Assembly (NCBI RefSeq): GCF_028618515.1
Contig: NZ_JAQITB010000004.1
Span: 1-64,000 of the forward strand
Length of the DNA stretch: 64,000 nt
Source of the DNA: Bartonella sp. ML69XJBT
GTDB taxonomy: Bacteria; Pseudomonadota; Alphaproteobacteria; Rhizobiales; Rhizobiaceae
Direction of reading: 5' to 3'
Notes under the pieces: model-generated
What the model was told of the DNA's origin: nothing
Database searches by the model: none
What the model saw: the letters and a program-made list of their open reading frames with translations, nothing else
Shown: positions 29,103 to 37,277 of the stretch, one piece after another
Layout of the letters: each line of letters starts with the position of its first letter
Position numbering within the stretch: the first letter of the stretch is position 1
Translations under genes and position numbers: made by a program

Positions 29103-29409
29103 CTTTAATTCCCCCCTTCATTTTTACTTTCTCTTAGGAAGTTCTCACACAAGAAAGAAAAGCAACTTTTCTATAATTGTACTACCACATATCGGTATCC
29201 AATTAAGCGTTAAGTCATCAATTTTTACACGTTGTTTAAAAAAACTTCCATCATTTCCATAGCATTTAAAGCTTATGCTTAACATACAAAATAAAATGAT
29301 GCGTTAGGTGATACTCTAAATTGACCAAATAAACTTTTAAGCACTCCGAGGCTACCTTTAAGAATACGCATGATTGCAGATGCACAAAGCTTGTGGAGCG
29401 TGTATGATG
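29103..29409. other. Spacer between the TrbH-like gene and XRE copy c
   Basis: No gene. The right end, from about 29340, is a worn version of the conserved tail that follows the XRE genes (ATACGCATG and GGAGCGTGTAT-like blocks). Confidence 0.4.
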
Positions 29410-29790
29410 CTAAAAGCTTTCATTTGGTTCAGACAGCAGCTGTAAAATCGCTCTTTGTTTTATCGTAGTGAGAACACGAAATCTTTTCAAAAGCAGATAT
29501 TCTTCTCTGCTCGATGCAACTTCATCATGATGGGTTGGGGTGTGTTGTTTTGTGAAGAGATCTGCGTAAAAAAAGGCTATAGAAACATTTAAGATATCAG
29601 CAATTTTCTTTAAACGTCCAGCGCTTACACGGTTTGAGCCTTTTTCATACTTTTGAATTTGTTGGAAACTTACTCCTAAAGACTGCCCTAAGTGTTTTTG
29701 AGACATTTTCAGCATGTTTCGTCTAAAGCGAATTTTTTTGCCAATGAATTTGTCATTGAAAATGTCGTTATAAGAATTTTTACTTTGCAT
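29410..29790 (-). CDS. XRE-family regulator (Trp-like), copy c
   Basis: The 126-residue helix-turn-helix protein resembles copy b in the recognition region (EKGSNRVSAGRLKKIADILN) but has a diverged C-terminus (LLLKRFRVLTTIKQRAILQL). I start at MQSKNSYND, placed after GGGAGGGGAA. It is the last unit of the minus-strand cluster. Confidence 0.9.
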   Translation of the reverse strand: MQSKNSYNDIFNDKFIGKKIRFRRNMLKMSQKHLGQSLGVSFQQIQKYEKGSNRVSAGRLKKIADILNVSIAFFYADLFTKQHTPTHHDEVASSREEYLLLKRFRVLTTIKQRAILQLLSEPNESF

Positions 29791-30007
29791 TTCCCCTCCC
29801 ACCGGTTGCGAGCGCCCTCGCATTGGTATTCCGGGAGTTTGAAAGCACTGAGCTTAATCAGCCTTTTGCTTTTAGTGCTGTAACAGCACCTGGACATAGC
29901 AAAAGCTCCCGGAATCCGGGAGATACCCACAAAGTGGGTTTATTTTATGTATTAAGCTTTCGGGCTTTCAAATCCCTATTGGTCGCTGCGTATACGACCA
30001 AAACATC
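29791..30007 (-). ncRNA. Brt-like structured leader RNA, unit c
   Basis: Same architecture as the other units. The long-range stems here are GCTTTCAAA/TTTGAAAGC and ATTAAGCT/AGCTTAAT, different in sequence from every other unit but fully paired. The promoter pair TTGTAA/TATGAA with 17-bp spacing is at 30042-30014 on the minus strand. Confidence 0.8.
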
Positions 30008-30013
30008 TTTTGA

Positions 30014-30042
30014 TTCATAAAGTAATTTGAAATTATTTACAA
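30014..30042 (-). promoter_or_regulatory. Promoter of leader RNA unit c
   Basis: On the minus strand TTGTAA and TATGAA are 17 bp apart, in the conserved position. Confidence 0.7.
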
Positions 30043-30112
30043 TAAAAATGACGACAGTGTTTCTTAACATATCATTTTTTAAGGTGAGTAGTGGTGTGCT
30101 TTTCATGCAATT

Positions 30113-30145
30113 AAAAAGCCTCATATTGAGAGAGGCTTTTAAAAA
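30113..30145 (-). terminator. Rho-independent terminator after XRE copy d
   Basis: On the minus strand a 9-bp stem (AAAAGCCTC/GAGGCTTTT) is followed by a T run. It lies downstream of XRE copy d and ahead of the next unit's promoter. The same element occurs at 30887-30920. Confidence 0.75.
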
Positions 30146-30187
30146 TACGCATGCATGCGGAGAAACAGAGCGTATAAAATCCTCTCT

Positions 30188-30565
30188 TTAGATCTCATTC
30201 TGATCAGAGATTAATTGCAAAATTGCTCTTTGTTTTACTTTAGCGAGGACTCTAAAATTTTTTAAAAGCAGATATTCTTCTCTGCTCGATGCAACTTCAT
30301 CATGATGAGTGGGAGTATGTTGTTGTGTGAAGAGATCAGCGTAAAAAAAGGCTATAGGAACATTTAAGATATCAGCAATTTCCTTTAAACGCCCAGCTCC
30401 AACACGATTTAATCCTGTTTCATATTTTTGAATTTGCTGGAAGCTTACTCCTAAAGACTGTCCTAATTGTTTTTGAGATATTTTCAGCATGTTTCGTCTG
30501 AAGCGAATTTTTTTGCCAACGAATTTATCAATGAATTTGTCGTTATAAGGATTTTTACTTTGCAT
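30188..30565 (-). CDS. XRE-family regulator (Trp-like), copy d
   Basis: The 125-residue protein has a helix-turn-helix (MLKISQKQLGQSLGVSFQQI, then QKYETGLNRVGAGRLKEIAD) and ends LISDQNEI. It combines the longer N-terminus of copy b with the TGLNRVGAG recognition segment of copy a, as if segments had been exchanged between copies. GGGAGGGG stands 4 bases before the ATG. Confidence 0.9.
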   Translation of the reverse strand: MQSKNPYNDKFIDKFVGKKIRFRRNMLKISQKQLGQSLGVSFQQIQKYETGLNRVGAGRLKEIADILNVPIAFFYADLFTQQHTPTHHDEVASSREEYLLLKNFRVLAKVKQRAILQLISDQNEI

Positions 30566-30781
30566 TTCCCCTCCCACCGGTTGCGAGCGCCCTCGCATTG
30601 TTATTCCGGGAGGTTGGAAGCACTGAACTCAAATCAGTCTTTTGCTTTTAGTACCTATGGCACTTGGACATAACAAAAGCCCCCGGAATCCCGGGACACC
30701 TGCAAAGCAGGATCAATTTCCATGTTTGAGTTTTCGAGCTTCCAACACTCTATTGGTCGTTGCGTATGCGACCAAAACACC
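30566..30781 (-). ncRNA. Brt-like structured leader RNA, unit d
   Basis: Long-range stems GTTGGAAGC/GCTTCCAAC and ACTCAAA/TTTGAGT, the same as unit 1 on the other strand. The other hairpins are conserved. This unit and unit 1 are near-identical inverted copies. Confidence 0.8.
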
Positions 30782-30787
30782 TCTCGA

Positions 30788-30816
30788 TTCATAAAGTAAT
30801 TTCAGGAAATTTACAA
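30788..30816 (-). promoter_or_regulatory. Promoter of leader RNA unit d
   Basis: TTGTAA and TATGAA on the minus strand with 17 bp between them. Confidence 0.7.
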
Positions 30817-30886
30817 TAAGAATGACGACAGTGTTTCTTAACATATCATTTTTTAAGGTGAGTAGTGGTGTGCTTTTCATGCAATT

Positions 30887-30920
30887 AAAAAGCCTCATAT
30901 TGAGAGAGGCTTTTAAAAAC
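30887..30920 (-). terminator. Rho-independent terminator after XRE copy e
   Basis: A second copy of the AAAAGCCTC/GAGGCTTTT stem with a T run on the minus strand, downstream of the frameshifted XRE copy e. Confidence 0.75.
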
Positions 30921-30961
30921 ACCCATGCATGCGGAGAAACAGAGCGTATCACATTCTTTCT

Positions 30962-31340
30962 TTAGGTTTCATTCTGATCAGAGATTAATTGCAAAATTGC
31001 TCTTTGTTTTACTTTAGCAAGGACTCTAAAATTTTTTAAAAGCAGATATTCTTCTCTGCTCGATGCAACTTCATCATGATGAGTGGGAGTATGTTGTTGT
31101 GTAAAGAGATCAGCGTAAAAAAAAGGCAATGGGAACATTTAAGATATCAGCAATTTCCTTTAAACGCCCAGCTCCAACACGATTTAATCCTGTTTCATAT
31201 TTTTGAATTTGCTGGAAGCTTACTCCTAAAGACTGCCCTAAGTGTTTTTGAGACATTTTCAGCATGTTTCGTCTGAAGCGAATTTTTTTGCCAACGAATT
31301 TATCAATGAATTTGTCGTTATGAAGATTTTTACTTTGCAT
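30962..31340 (-). pseudogene. XRE-family regulator copy e, frameshifted in a poly-A tract
   Basis: The first 76 residues match the other copies, including the whole helix-turn-helix. The frame then breaks after NVPIAFF because the homopolymer at 31117-31124 has eight bases, against seven in copy d. The remaining codons to LISDQNET continue in another frame. The truncated product would be an intact DNA-binding domain without the C-terminal helices. A single-base slip could restore the gene. Confidence 0.85.
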
Positions 31341-31553
31341 TTCCCCTCCCACCGGTTGCGAGCGCCCTCGCATTGGTATTCCGGGAGTTAAAAGCACTGA
31401 ACTCAAATCAGCATTTTGCTTTTAGTGCTGGTAAGCACTTGGACATAGCAAAATCTCCCGGAATCCCGGGATACCCGCAAAGCGGATTCATTTTATGTTT
31501 GAGTTTTCAGGCTTTTAATCCCTATTGATCGCCGCGTATGCGACCAAAACACC
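31341..31553 (-). ncRNA. Brt-like structured leader RNA, unit e
   Basis: Long-range stems TTAAAAGC/GCTTTTAA and AACTCAAA/TTTGAGTT, plus the GTGCTGGTAAGCAC hairpin and the CCCGGAATCCCGGGAT-type stem. The promoter pair is TTGCCA/TATGAA at 31588-31560, again with 17-bp spacing. Confidence 0.8.
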
Positions 31554-31559
31554 TTTTGA

Positions 31560-31588
31560 TTCATAAAGTAATTTGAGAGGATTGGCAA
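31560..31588 (-). promoter_or_regulatory. Promoter of leader RNA unit e
   Basis: On the minus strand TTGCCA and TATGAA are separated by 17 bp. The sequence equals that of unit 1 on the plus strand. Confidence 0.7.
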
Positions 31589-31599
31589 TAAAAATGACG

Positions 31600-31660
31600 A
31601 CAGCTCTTGAAGCAATTTTTTGCCAATAAGAATGTTGTTCTGAGGATTTTTACTTTGCAT
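31600..31660 (-). pseudogene. XRE copy f, deleted down to its first codons
   Basis: The start MQSKNPQNNILIGKK of the XRE gene is joined, in place of the helix-turn-helix, to sequence normally found upstream of the next unit's promoter. The reading frame runs on to 31493 as a 55-residue chimera that overlaps the leader of unit e. The same junction occurs at unit 0 on the other side of the island. Confidence 0.75.
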
Positions 31661-31873
31661 TTCCCCTCCCACCGGTTGCGAGCGCCCTCGCATTGGTATT
31701 CCGGGAGTAACAAGTACTGAACCCTAGTCAGCATTTTGCTTTTAGTGCTGTTAAGCACTTGGACATAGCAAAATCTCCCGGAATCCCGGGACACCCGCAA
31801 AGCGGGTTCATTTTTACGCTAGGGTTTAGGGCTTGTTGTCCCTCTTGGTCGTTGCGTATGCGACCAAAACATC
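31661..31873 (-). ncRNA. Brt-like structured leader RNA, unit f
   Basis: The leader is intact although its regulator is deleted. Long-range stems AACAAG/CTTGTT and AACCCTAG/CTAGGGTT, ACCCGC/GCGGGT, the CCCGGAATCCCGGGA stem and GCGAG/CTCGC are all present. TTGTAA/TATGAA with 17-bp spacing is at 31908-31880. It may persist as a free-standing RNA. Confidence 0.78.
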
Positions 31874-31879
31874 TCTCGA

Positions 31880-31908
31880 TTCATAAAGTAATTTCAGGAA
31901 ATTTACAA
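31880..31908 (-). promoter_or_regulatory. Promoter of leader RNA unit f
   Basis: TTGTAA and TATGAA with 17 bp between, minus strand; outermost promoter of the minus-strand cluster. Confidence 0.7.
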
Positions 31909-32204
31909 TAAGAATGACGACAGCTTTACTGTATGAAAGATCATAACAATATACAATGGGAAAAAACACGCAAAGACGCAACAAAACCCCCTTCTGTTTT
32001 CAAAAAATAATATCCTTGTGCTCCCAAGAGATAAATTTTCATCCCCCCTGTAAAATCTCCATAAGAATCCCCATAACAATTTTTATGCAAAAATCTTTGT
32101 GTAAATTTTTAAAAGGCTTGCGTCTTGGCATTTTTTATGATCTTGCAAAGAGTTGAAAAGCTCTTTTTTGCGGCACTTATCTAGGCTTTTCTCTCAGAGT
32201 GTAA

Positions 32205-32340
32205 AAAAGTCTACCGCAAAGACAAGCAAAGAGCTTACCGCAAAGACAAGCAAAGAGCTTACCGCAAAGATGACGAGATGAGCCTACCGCAAAGATAACA
32301 AGGAGGCTCACCCTAAAAACAACATGAGAGCTCGCTGCCA
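32205..32340. repeat. Degenerate 24-bp tandem repeat upstream of efp
   Basis: Five to six units built on TACCGCAAAGACAAGCAAAG fill 32210-32335. The first units are near-identical and the last are worn. The array sits 70 bp before efp, within its leader or promoter region. There is no other gene in 31910-32410. Confidence 0.75.
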
Positions 32341-32410
32341 AAACAACGAGGGAAAGAGCCATAAAAACAAAAGAGAGCTCTTTTTACAGGCATAGAATTG
32401 GATAGAGACG

Positions 32411-32986
32411 ATGAAAATTAATGGCAATGAAATTCGCCCTGGTAATGTAATTGAGCATCAAGGCAGCCTATGGGTTGCTGTGAAATGCAACGCCGTAAAA
32501 CCAGGCAAGGGTGGTGCATTTAATCAAGTTGAAATGAAAAACCTCATTGATGGCACAAAGCTCAATGAGCGCTTTCGTGCTGCTGAAACGGTTGAGCGCG
32601 TACGCCTTGAACAAAAGGATTTTACCTTTCTTTATCAACAAGGTGATGCTCTCATTTTTATGGATTCAGAATCTTATGAACAGCTTGAATTACAAAAGGA
32701 TTTTGTTGGTGAGCGCGCTGCTTTTCTCCAAGATGGGATGACTGTCACAGTTGAACTTTATCAAGAAAAGCCCATTGGCATATCGCTTCCCGATCAAGTT
32801 GTGGTGACGATTGCTGAAGCTGACCCCGCCATCAAAGGGCAAACGGTCACATCCTCTTATAAACCGGCCATTCTTGAAAATGGTATTCGCATTCTTGTCC
32901 CTCCCTTTATTAATGCCGGTGAACGTGTCATTGTCGATACCAACGAATTAACTTATTTGCGTCGTGCAAATGAAAAGGATAAATAA
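32411..32986 (+). CDS. efp: Translation elongation factor P
   Basis: EF-P relieves ribosomes stalled at proline runs. The 191-residue protein has the KOW-like N-domain with the modification-site loop [17 protein letters not shown] (lysine at the tip), then two OB-fold domains ending [17 protein letters not shown]. It precedes suhB by 11 bp, so the two are probably cotranscribed. Confidence 0.97.
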   Translation: MKINGNEIRPGNVIEHQGSLWVAVKCNAVKPGKGGAFNQVEMKNLIDGTKLNERFRAAETVERVRLEQKDFTFLYQQGDALIFMDSESYEQLELQKDFVGERAAFLQDGMTVTVELYQEKPIGISLPDQVVVTIAEADPAIKGQTVTSSYKPAILENGIRILVPPFINAGERVIVDTNELTYLRRANEKDK

Positions 32987-32997
32987 AGGAATATAAC

Positions 32998-33789
32998 ATG
33001 GCACATTCTGCAATCATGAATGTCATGGTGCAAGCCGCAATGAAAGCAGGGCGCTCGCTGGTGCGTGATTATGGAGAGGTACAAAATTTGCAAGTGTCTT
33101 TGAAGGGACCAGCAGATTATGTAAGTCAAGCAGATCGTAAAGCAGAAAAAATTATTTTTAATGAATTAAGCAAAGCGCGCCCCAAATTTGGTTTTCTGAT
33201 GGAAGAGTCTGAGGAAATCATTGGCGAAGATTCACAACACCGTTTTATCGTTGATCCTCTGGATGGTACGACAAATTTTCTCCATGGCATTCCTTTTTTT
33301 GCTGTTTCCATTGCTTTAGAGAGTCAAGGAAAAATCGTTGCTGGTGTCATTTATAATCCGGTAAGTGATGAACTCTTTACTGCTGAACGTGGTGGTGGTG
33401 CTTTTTTTAATGACCGGCGTTGTCGCGTTTCTGCACGGCGCAAGTTAGAAGATTGTGTCATTGCCACAGGCATGCCCCATTTGGGGCGCAAAGGTCATGG
33501 GACCTATCTCATTGAACTGCGCAATGTGATGGCAGAGGTTTCTGGACTTCGCCGTTTTGGCGCTGCTGCTCTTGATTTAGCTTATGTCGCTTCTGGTCGA
33601 ACCGATGGCTATTGGGAAGACAATTTACAAATTTGGGATATAGCTGCTGGAATATTAATGGTCCGCGAAGCCGGTGGTTTTGTCACCGATAAGGAAGGTG
33701 GCAACGATATCTTTCGCAAAAAAAATATCCTTGCTGGCAATGAACTTATTCGCACCAAACTAGAGAGAGTCCTCAAAAAAGGCATTTAA
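32998..33789 (+). CDS. suhB: Inositol monophosphatase family protein SuhB
   Basis: The 263-residue protein has the metal-binding motifs of the inositol monophosphatase family: EESEE (about 70), DPLDGTTNF (about 87-95) and WDIAAG (about 213). Members hydrolyse inositol-1-phosphate, and SuhB also acts in rRNA antitermination. GGAATATAAC precedes the ATG. Its last 270 bp are repeated twice downstream. Confidence 0.95.
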   Translation: MAHSAIMNVMVQAAMKAGRSLVRDYGEVQNLQVSLKGPADYVSQADRKAEKIIFNELSKARPKFGFLMEESEEIIGEDSQHRFIVDPLDGTTNFLHGIPFFAVSIALESQGKIVAGVIYNPVSDELFTAERGGGAFFNDRRCRVSARRKLEDCVIATGMPHLGRKGHGTYLIELRNVMAEVSGLRRFGAAALDLAYVASGRTDGYWEDNLQIWDIAAGILMVREAGGFVTDKEGGNDIFRKKNILAGNELIRTKLERVLKKGI

Positions 33790-34497
33790 ACCTCAAAAGA
33801 GAATAATATGCCATTACCATGGGCACCCCCGTTTCTGTTGCCAAGATCATAGGAACTCTCTCATTGCAGTCTTGCAATGTGATGAAAGTTTCTGGACTTC
33901 GCCGTTTTGGCGCTGCTGCTCTTGATTGAGCTTATGTCACTAGCCACCAAGAAGAACCGATGGCTATTGGGAAAACAATTTACAAATTTGGCATATGGCT
34001 GCTGGAATATTAATGGTCCGCCAAATCGGTGGTTTTGTCACCGATAAGGAAGGTGGCAACGATATCTTTCGCAAAAAAAATATCCTTGCTGGCAATGAAC
34101 TTATTCGCACCAAATGAGAGAGAATTCTCAAAAAAGGTATTTAAACCTCAAAAGAGAATAATATGCCATTACCATGGGCACCCCTATTTTTGGTCGCCCA
34201 AGCCACACAACCTCTCTCATTGCATTCTTGCAATGTAATGAAAGTTTCTGGACTTCGCCGTTTTGGCGCTGCTGCTCTTGATTGTGCTTATGTCACTAGC
34301 CACCAAGAAGAACCGATGGCTATTGGGAAAACAATTTACAAATTTGGCATATAGCTGCTGGAATATGAATGGTCCGCCAAATCGGTGGTTTTATCACCGA
34401 TAAGGAAGGTTGCAACGATATCTTTCGCAAAAAATATCCTTGCTGGCAATGAATACAACCCCACCAAGCTAGAGAGAATTCTCAAAAAAGGTATTTA
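33790..34497 (+). pseudogene. Two tandem copies of the suhB 3' end
   Basis: Copies at 33790-34144 and 34145-34497 repeat the suhB end (from about 33520) with a period of 355 bp, including CTTCGCCGTTTTGGCGCTGC and GATATCTTTCGCAAAAAAAA. Both carry in-frame stops (GATTGAGCTT in place of GATTTAGCTT in the first), deletions and point changes. The second copy is more worn. They cannot encode the enzyme. Confidence 0.9.
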
Positions 34498-35001
34498 AAC
34501 CTTATAGCCTTAACACTGTATTTAAAAAGTCCACAGAGCTTAAAACGCCCCTTAGAATCCAAAAAACAATGTGAAGAAGGGGTTTCAACTTTCTTTACAG
34601 AAACGATAGGAAATAACGCATGAGACAGTAACAAAAAACTATCAGTAACAATCAATGCCCCATAAACTTCAAAAGATGTAATGGACAGCTTAGCAAATAT
34701 TATTAATCCTGCTTTTTCCTCCATTCACCTACAAAAAAACTATAAGACAAAAAGTACCATCACAACAAAATGCTCTCACAAGCAACAGCCACAGCCAAGG
34801 TAAAAAGCCTCCCCTACCCCTTATATTCTCTTGATACTACGCAAAAAGAAAAAGATTGGCTCCAAACGCCTCTCCTCTTTGCTAAGAGCTGTCACATATG
34901 CCTCTCATTGCTTTTCACTGTTTTTTACCACTGCACAGGATAGAGATCCCAGCAAATTCATTGATTCATACAATACTCCCCCCATCCCCTTCATTTAATC
35001 G
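34498..35001. other. Spacer after the suhB copies
   Basis: No recognised gene. An open stretch of 80 codons on the minus strand (34482-34724, beginning MEEKAGLIIFAKLSITSFEV) has a hydrophobic middle but no convincing ribosome-binding site or family. I leave it as unproven. Confidence 0.3.
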
Positions 35002-36243
35002 TTATTTCAGATAACTTATAAAATGCTCACAAGATTGATCGTAATTCAAATATTTATTTGCGAGAATTGCTGATTGTATTTCATTCTTAAACCGTTTTTT
35101 TTCTTTATCAATAGCCGCTTGCAATGCTTGCACCTTCTTATCACCAAAGATAATTTTTAATTTCTTTTTTGAATTTTCTATTGTGATAAGCATCTCCCAA
35201 AAAATCATCCGGTTATCACATGTCTCATTTGATGACCTCATCCATGCTTCAGCACCTAATTTGTAAGCTTCTTCAAATGTTGGCATCTCTTCAGAAATAC
35301 TAAGTCCTTTTTTCTCTTCTTTATCTCTCTTTCTATAAACCTGTATTGCCCATTCAACCGTAGAGTAAAAACAACCTTTATCAAAGGCAATATATCCTTC
35401 TTTCACCGTATCAATAAGCATCTTATAGTAAATAAAAGTTTCTCTTGCTGCCTTATAATCACTAGAAATATCATACAATAATGAGAGAAGCCCCTTTTTA
35501 CAAACGTATAGCATCTCAGAATCCCCCAGCATATGATACCAGTACGGCAGTATCTTTTCTAGCGTTTCATATTCTGTATATTTAGGTAGGTCTTGATAAT
35601 AGATTCCCCTAGATGCTAAATCGTCATAGCATCCTGAAGCCTTATCTTTTTGTTGCTGTTCATATTCAGCTGTAATCATATCATCAATCATATATAACCA
35701 CCAATGAAACAACAGCATTGTAGGCTTATAGCGTTTTTTTTTCGTCAAAGGATCCACAAACTTTCGCAATTTAATGCCATTCTGTTTCATTAATCGCACG
35801 ACTTTACGATAATTTTTCTTAAAAAGTGGACGCCTCATTACTTCATTTACTCTTTCAATCTGCTCAACAGTAAATTCCACTTTCAACGCCTGTTTATAAA
35901 GAAAAAATGTATCTGCATATCCTTGAGCACAGATATCTTTCACCACCATCGGATGCTGTTGTTCGCTCATTTGAGAAAAGTGCCCAGGATTTTTTATCTC
36001 CAATATACTCCTTTCCCATTGCCTTACTCCCTCATCCCATTGTCTAATCCACTCTTTCGGTATTCTTCGCGTTTTTTGAAAAAGCCTTTGCTCTCCCTGT
36101 GCAAGAATATTTTGATATATCGCGCACTCTCGATATTTTAGCTGCAGTAATTTCTCACGATGATTTGCTAACCAAAGGCTATAGATTATGCTCGCTGCTA
36201 TGATTATTCCTACTATAACTATGAAAGTATTGTGATCACCCAT
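35002..36243 (-). CDS. Hypothetical membrane-anchored protein, 413 residues
   Basis: I do not recognise a family. Residues 7-26 (FIVIVGIIIAASIIYSLWLA) form one membrane helix, followed by a charged, helical cytoplasmic or periplasmic region rich in Lys, Glu, Tyr and Trp, without cysteine pairs or known motifs. The C-terminal third (from 300) looks coiled-coil-like. A GAGAG stretch lies close to the ATG. Its 5' end has been duplicated twice upstream, so it takes part in the same local duplication as the core genes. The gene is probably expressed, since the frame is long and clean. Confidence 0.7.
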   Translation of the reverse strand: MGDHNTFIVIVGIIIAASIIYSLWLANHREKLLQLKYRECAIYQNILAQGEQRLFQKTRRIPKEWIRQWDEGVRQWERSILEIKNPGHFSQMSEQQHPMVVKDICAQGYADTFFLYKQALKVEFTVEQIERVNEVMRRPLFKKNYRKVVRLMKQNGIKLRKFVDPLTKKKRYKPTMLLFHWWLYMIDDMITAEYEQQQKDKASGCYDDLASRGIYYQDLPKYTEYETLEKILPYWYHMLGDSEMLYVCKKGLLSLLYDISSDYKAARETFIYYKMLIDTVKEGYIAFDKGCFYSTVEWAIQVYRKRDKEEKKGLSISEEMPTFEEAYKLGAEAWMRSSNETCDNRMIFWEMLITIENSKKKLKIIFGDKKVQALQAAIDKEKKRFKNEIQSAILANKYLNYDQSCEHFISYLK

Positions 36244-36389
36244 TCTTGCTCTCTTTTATCCTCACCAACATTGAATACAGCTCGCTTACCAATTTCTCGA
36301 TATTGTATCATTATGTGTATATCCGATTCATGGGAATCTATATATTAATATACAAAATAGAGATGTTTACATTGGCAAGACGCAGCAAT

Positions 36390-36960
36390 TTGTATTTCAC
36401 TATACTGCTTTATGCACTCTCAAAAAGCCTTTGTTCTGCTTGTGCAATAGTCTTTTTATATATCTTGCATAATTTCTTATTCTTATGATTTGCGACTACC
36501 AATATTAAGATTCCACCACCACCACACCCCTATCGCTATGGCGATTAAAATCATAACGCTTAATCCTAAAACCCTATATTTCTTCTTCCCACGAATGAAC
36601 TTAATTATAGCTATTATGGCAATCATTTCCTCTACTATGAAACTAATTACCTCTTTTACTTCTTTTATCTCTTCAAGCATTCTTGCTCTCTTTTATCCTC
36701 ACCGACATTGAGTACAGCTCCCTTACCGATTCCTCGATATTGTATCATTATGTGTATATCTGCTTTGAGAAGCACTACATATTTTATTTTAATAAAAATA
36801 ATACACAAAATATAGCTTATTGCATTGGTAATATACAACAATTCGTATTTAATTATACTGCTATCATGCTTTATGCACTCTAAAAAAGCCTTATAAGCCC
36901 TCAAAAGGCATAATCCATAAAATAGGGAGCAAAGAACTAAACATCTTAACACAACAAAAC
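36390..36960 (-). pseudogene. Decayed tandem copies of the 5' end of the 413-residue gene
   Basis: Bases 36420-36700 resemble 36075-36260 (AAAAAGCCTTTG, CTTGTGCAATA and GATTTGC blocks, then the leader with GAGGATAAAAGAGAGCAAGA). 36700-36960 resembles the upstream region 36244-36430. In the first copy the start has been replaced by a 65-codon open frame (36483-36680), MLEEIKEVKEVISFIVEEMI, with two hydrophobic stretches and the same ribosome-binding region. It could be a small membrane protein but more likely is a drifting remnant. 36961-37277 holds nothing visible. Confidence 0.65.
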
Positions 36961-37277
36961 ATGCTGCCTGCTCTGTTCACCCTGTTGAGTCACATCAACA
37001 AAAAGCATTTATTTTTCCATTTATCAGCTTTTCGAACTTACAACAGTACGAAAACATTGGGCGTCTGAACTTAGCATCATTTTATCTTTACACAGACAAG
37101 ATATTCTGTACACAAAAGCTTTTTTATTAAAAATACGCCATTTCACAGAATAAAAGGTCATTCAAGAATTCAAGAAATAGCCTCTTGCCCCTCTTTTTTT
37201 CAAGAGTCCTTAAAAGCAATAAACCTACCAGAAAAGAGTGGTACTCTTAAATCTACTGGCTCTTGTATCATGAAAAC

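Noticed and set aside
24640-31910. Insertion sequences forming the repeated units
   Set aside because: No transposase and no terminal inverted repeats with target duplications; the units are leader plus regulator.
32205-32340. CRISPR-like short repeats
   Set aside because: Repeats are head-to-tail with no spacers of constant length; an ordinary minisatellite.
34482-34724. 80-codon minus-strand gene
   Set aside because: No ribosome-binding site, no family, and it overlaps the edge of the suhB fragment.
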